64,000 bases of DNA from JBFONV01 sp040779335 (GTDB lineage Bacteria > Pseudomonadota > Gammaproteobacteria > Enterobacterales > Alteromonadaceae). Shown here piece by piece: positions 63,986-64,000 of this stretch; position 1 is the first letter of the stretch; the number at the start of each line of letters is the position of its first letter. A program made the position numbers and the translations under genes. Under the pieces are notes generated by a model, which did not search any database, was not told the origin of the DNA, and saw only the letters and a program-made list of their open reading frames with translations. The DNA lies in the NCBI GenBank assembly GCA_040779335.1, contig JBFONV010000005.1, positions 124,001 through 188,000 of the forward strand. The letters are read 5' to 3'.

Positions 63986-64000
63986 GTTGCAACTTAAATT

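Overview
The window looks like the chromosome of an AT-rich marine gammaproteobacterium, probably Alteromonadales (Colwellia/Thalassotalea-like). This rests on the conserved right-hand block (tRNA-Arg, HhH protein, FkpA-type PPIase, WD40 lipoprotein, SlyX, YheV), the low apparent GC content, and a complete XrtA/PEP-CTERM exopolysaccharide locus. The species assignment is inference. GC content was not computed.

Layout. (1) 1-2057, minus: the 5' part of prsT, a TPR lipoprotein of the XrtA system that runs off the left edge. (2) 2223-13942, plus: an accessory polysaccharide operon with a GT2 glycosyltransferase, a CelD-type GNAT, two polysaccharide deacetylases, a Wzx-like flippase, two different ATP-grasp enzymes, a PP-loop protein with a CxxCxxC cluster and a membrane-anchored heparinase II/III-like lyase. 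A truncated SGNH hydrolase follows. (3) 14426-20588, minus: a six-gene EBO cluster (order eboD-C-A-B-E-F), known elsewhere as a metabolite-traffic module. It is divergent from a membrane-anchored PQQ sugar dehydrogenase fused to cytochrome c (20837-22906). (4) 22937-42703, minus: a PL14-like lyase, O-acyltransferase, O-glycosylation ligase, CapK-like protein, four GT4 transferases, amidotransferase, exosortase XrtA, FemAB protein, deacetylase, ManB, ManC and the initiating sugar transferase. (5) 42928-48747, plus: export lipoprotein, chain-length protein, tyrosine autokinase, outer-membrane barrel and ExeA-like ATPase. (6) 49094-49993: one PEP-CTERM cargo gene (THxN type) behind a well-matched sigma-54 promoter, next to the sigma-54 activator pair prsK/prsR (50043-53471). 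(7) 53815-56713, plus: a compact HPr-rel-A cassette of a Tat-exported Cys-containing protein, a PqqD-like protein, an HprK-related kinase and a nucleotidyltransferase. (8) 56715-60745, minus: an RND pump and its adaptor. (9) Housekeeping genes to the right edge.

How the parts work together. ManC/ManB supply GDP-mannose precursors. The TIGR03013 transferase starts the lipid-linked repeat, the GT4 and GT2 enzymes extend it, and acetyl, deacetyl and amide-type enzymes decorate it. Wzx/O-ligase-type proteins and the Wzz/Wza/kinase/barrel set export it. XrtA sorts PEP-CTERM proteins to the same surface, with PrsK-PrsR-sigma54 driving cargo expression.

The least explained parts are the HPr-rel-A cassette, which has a perfect terminator-like hairpin inside its second gene; the EBO cluster; and the PP-loop/double ATP-grasp group in the first operon.
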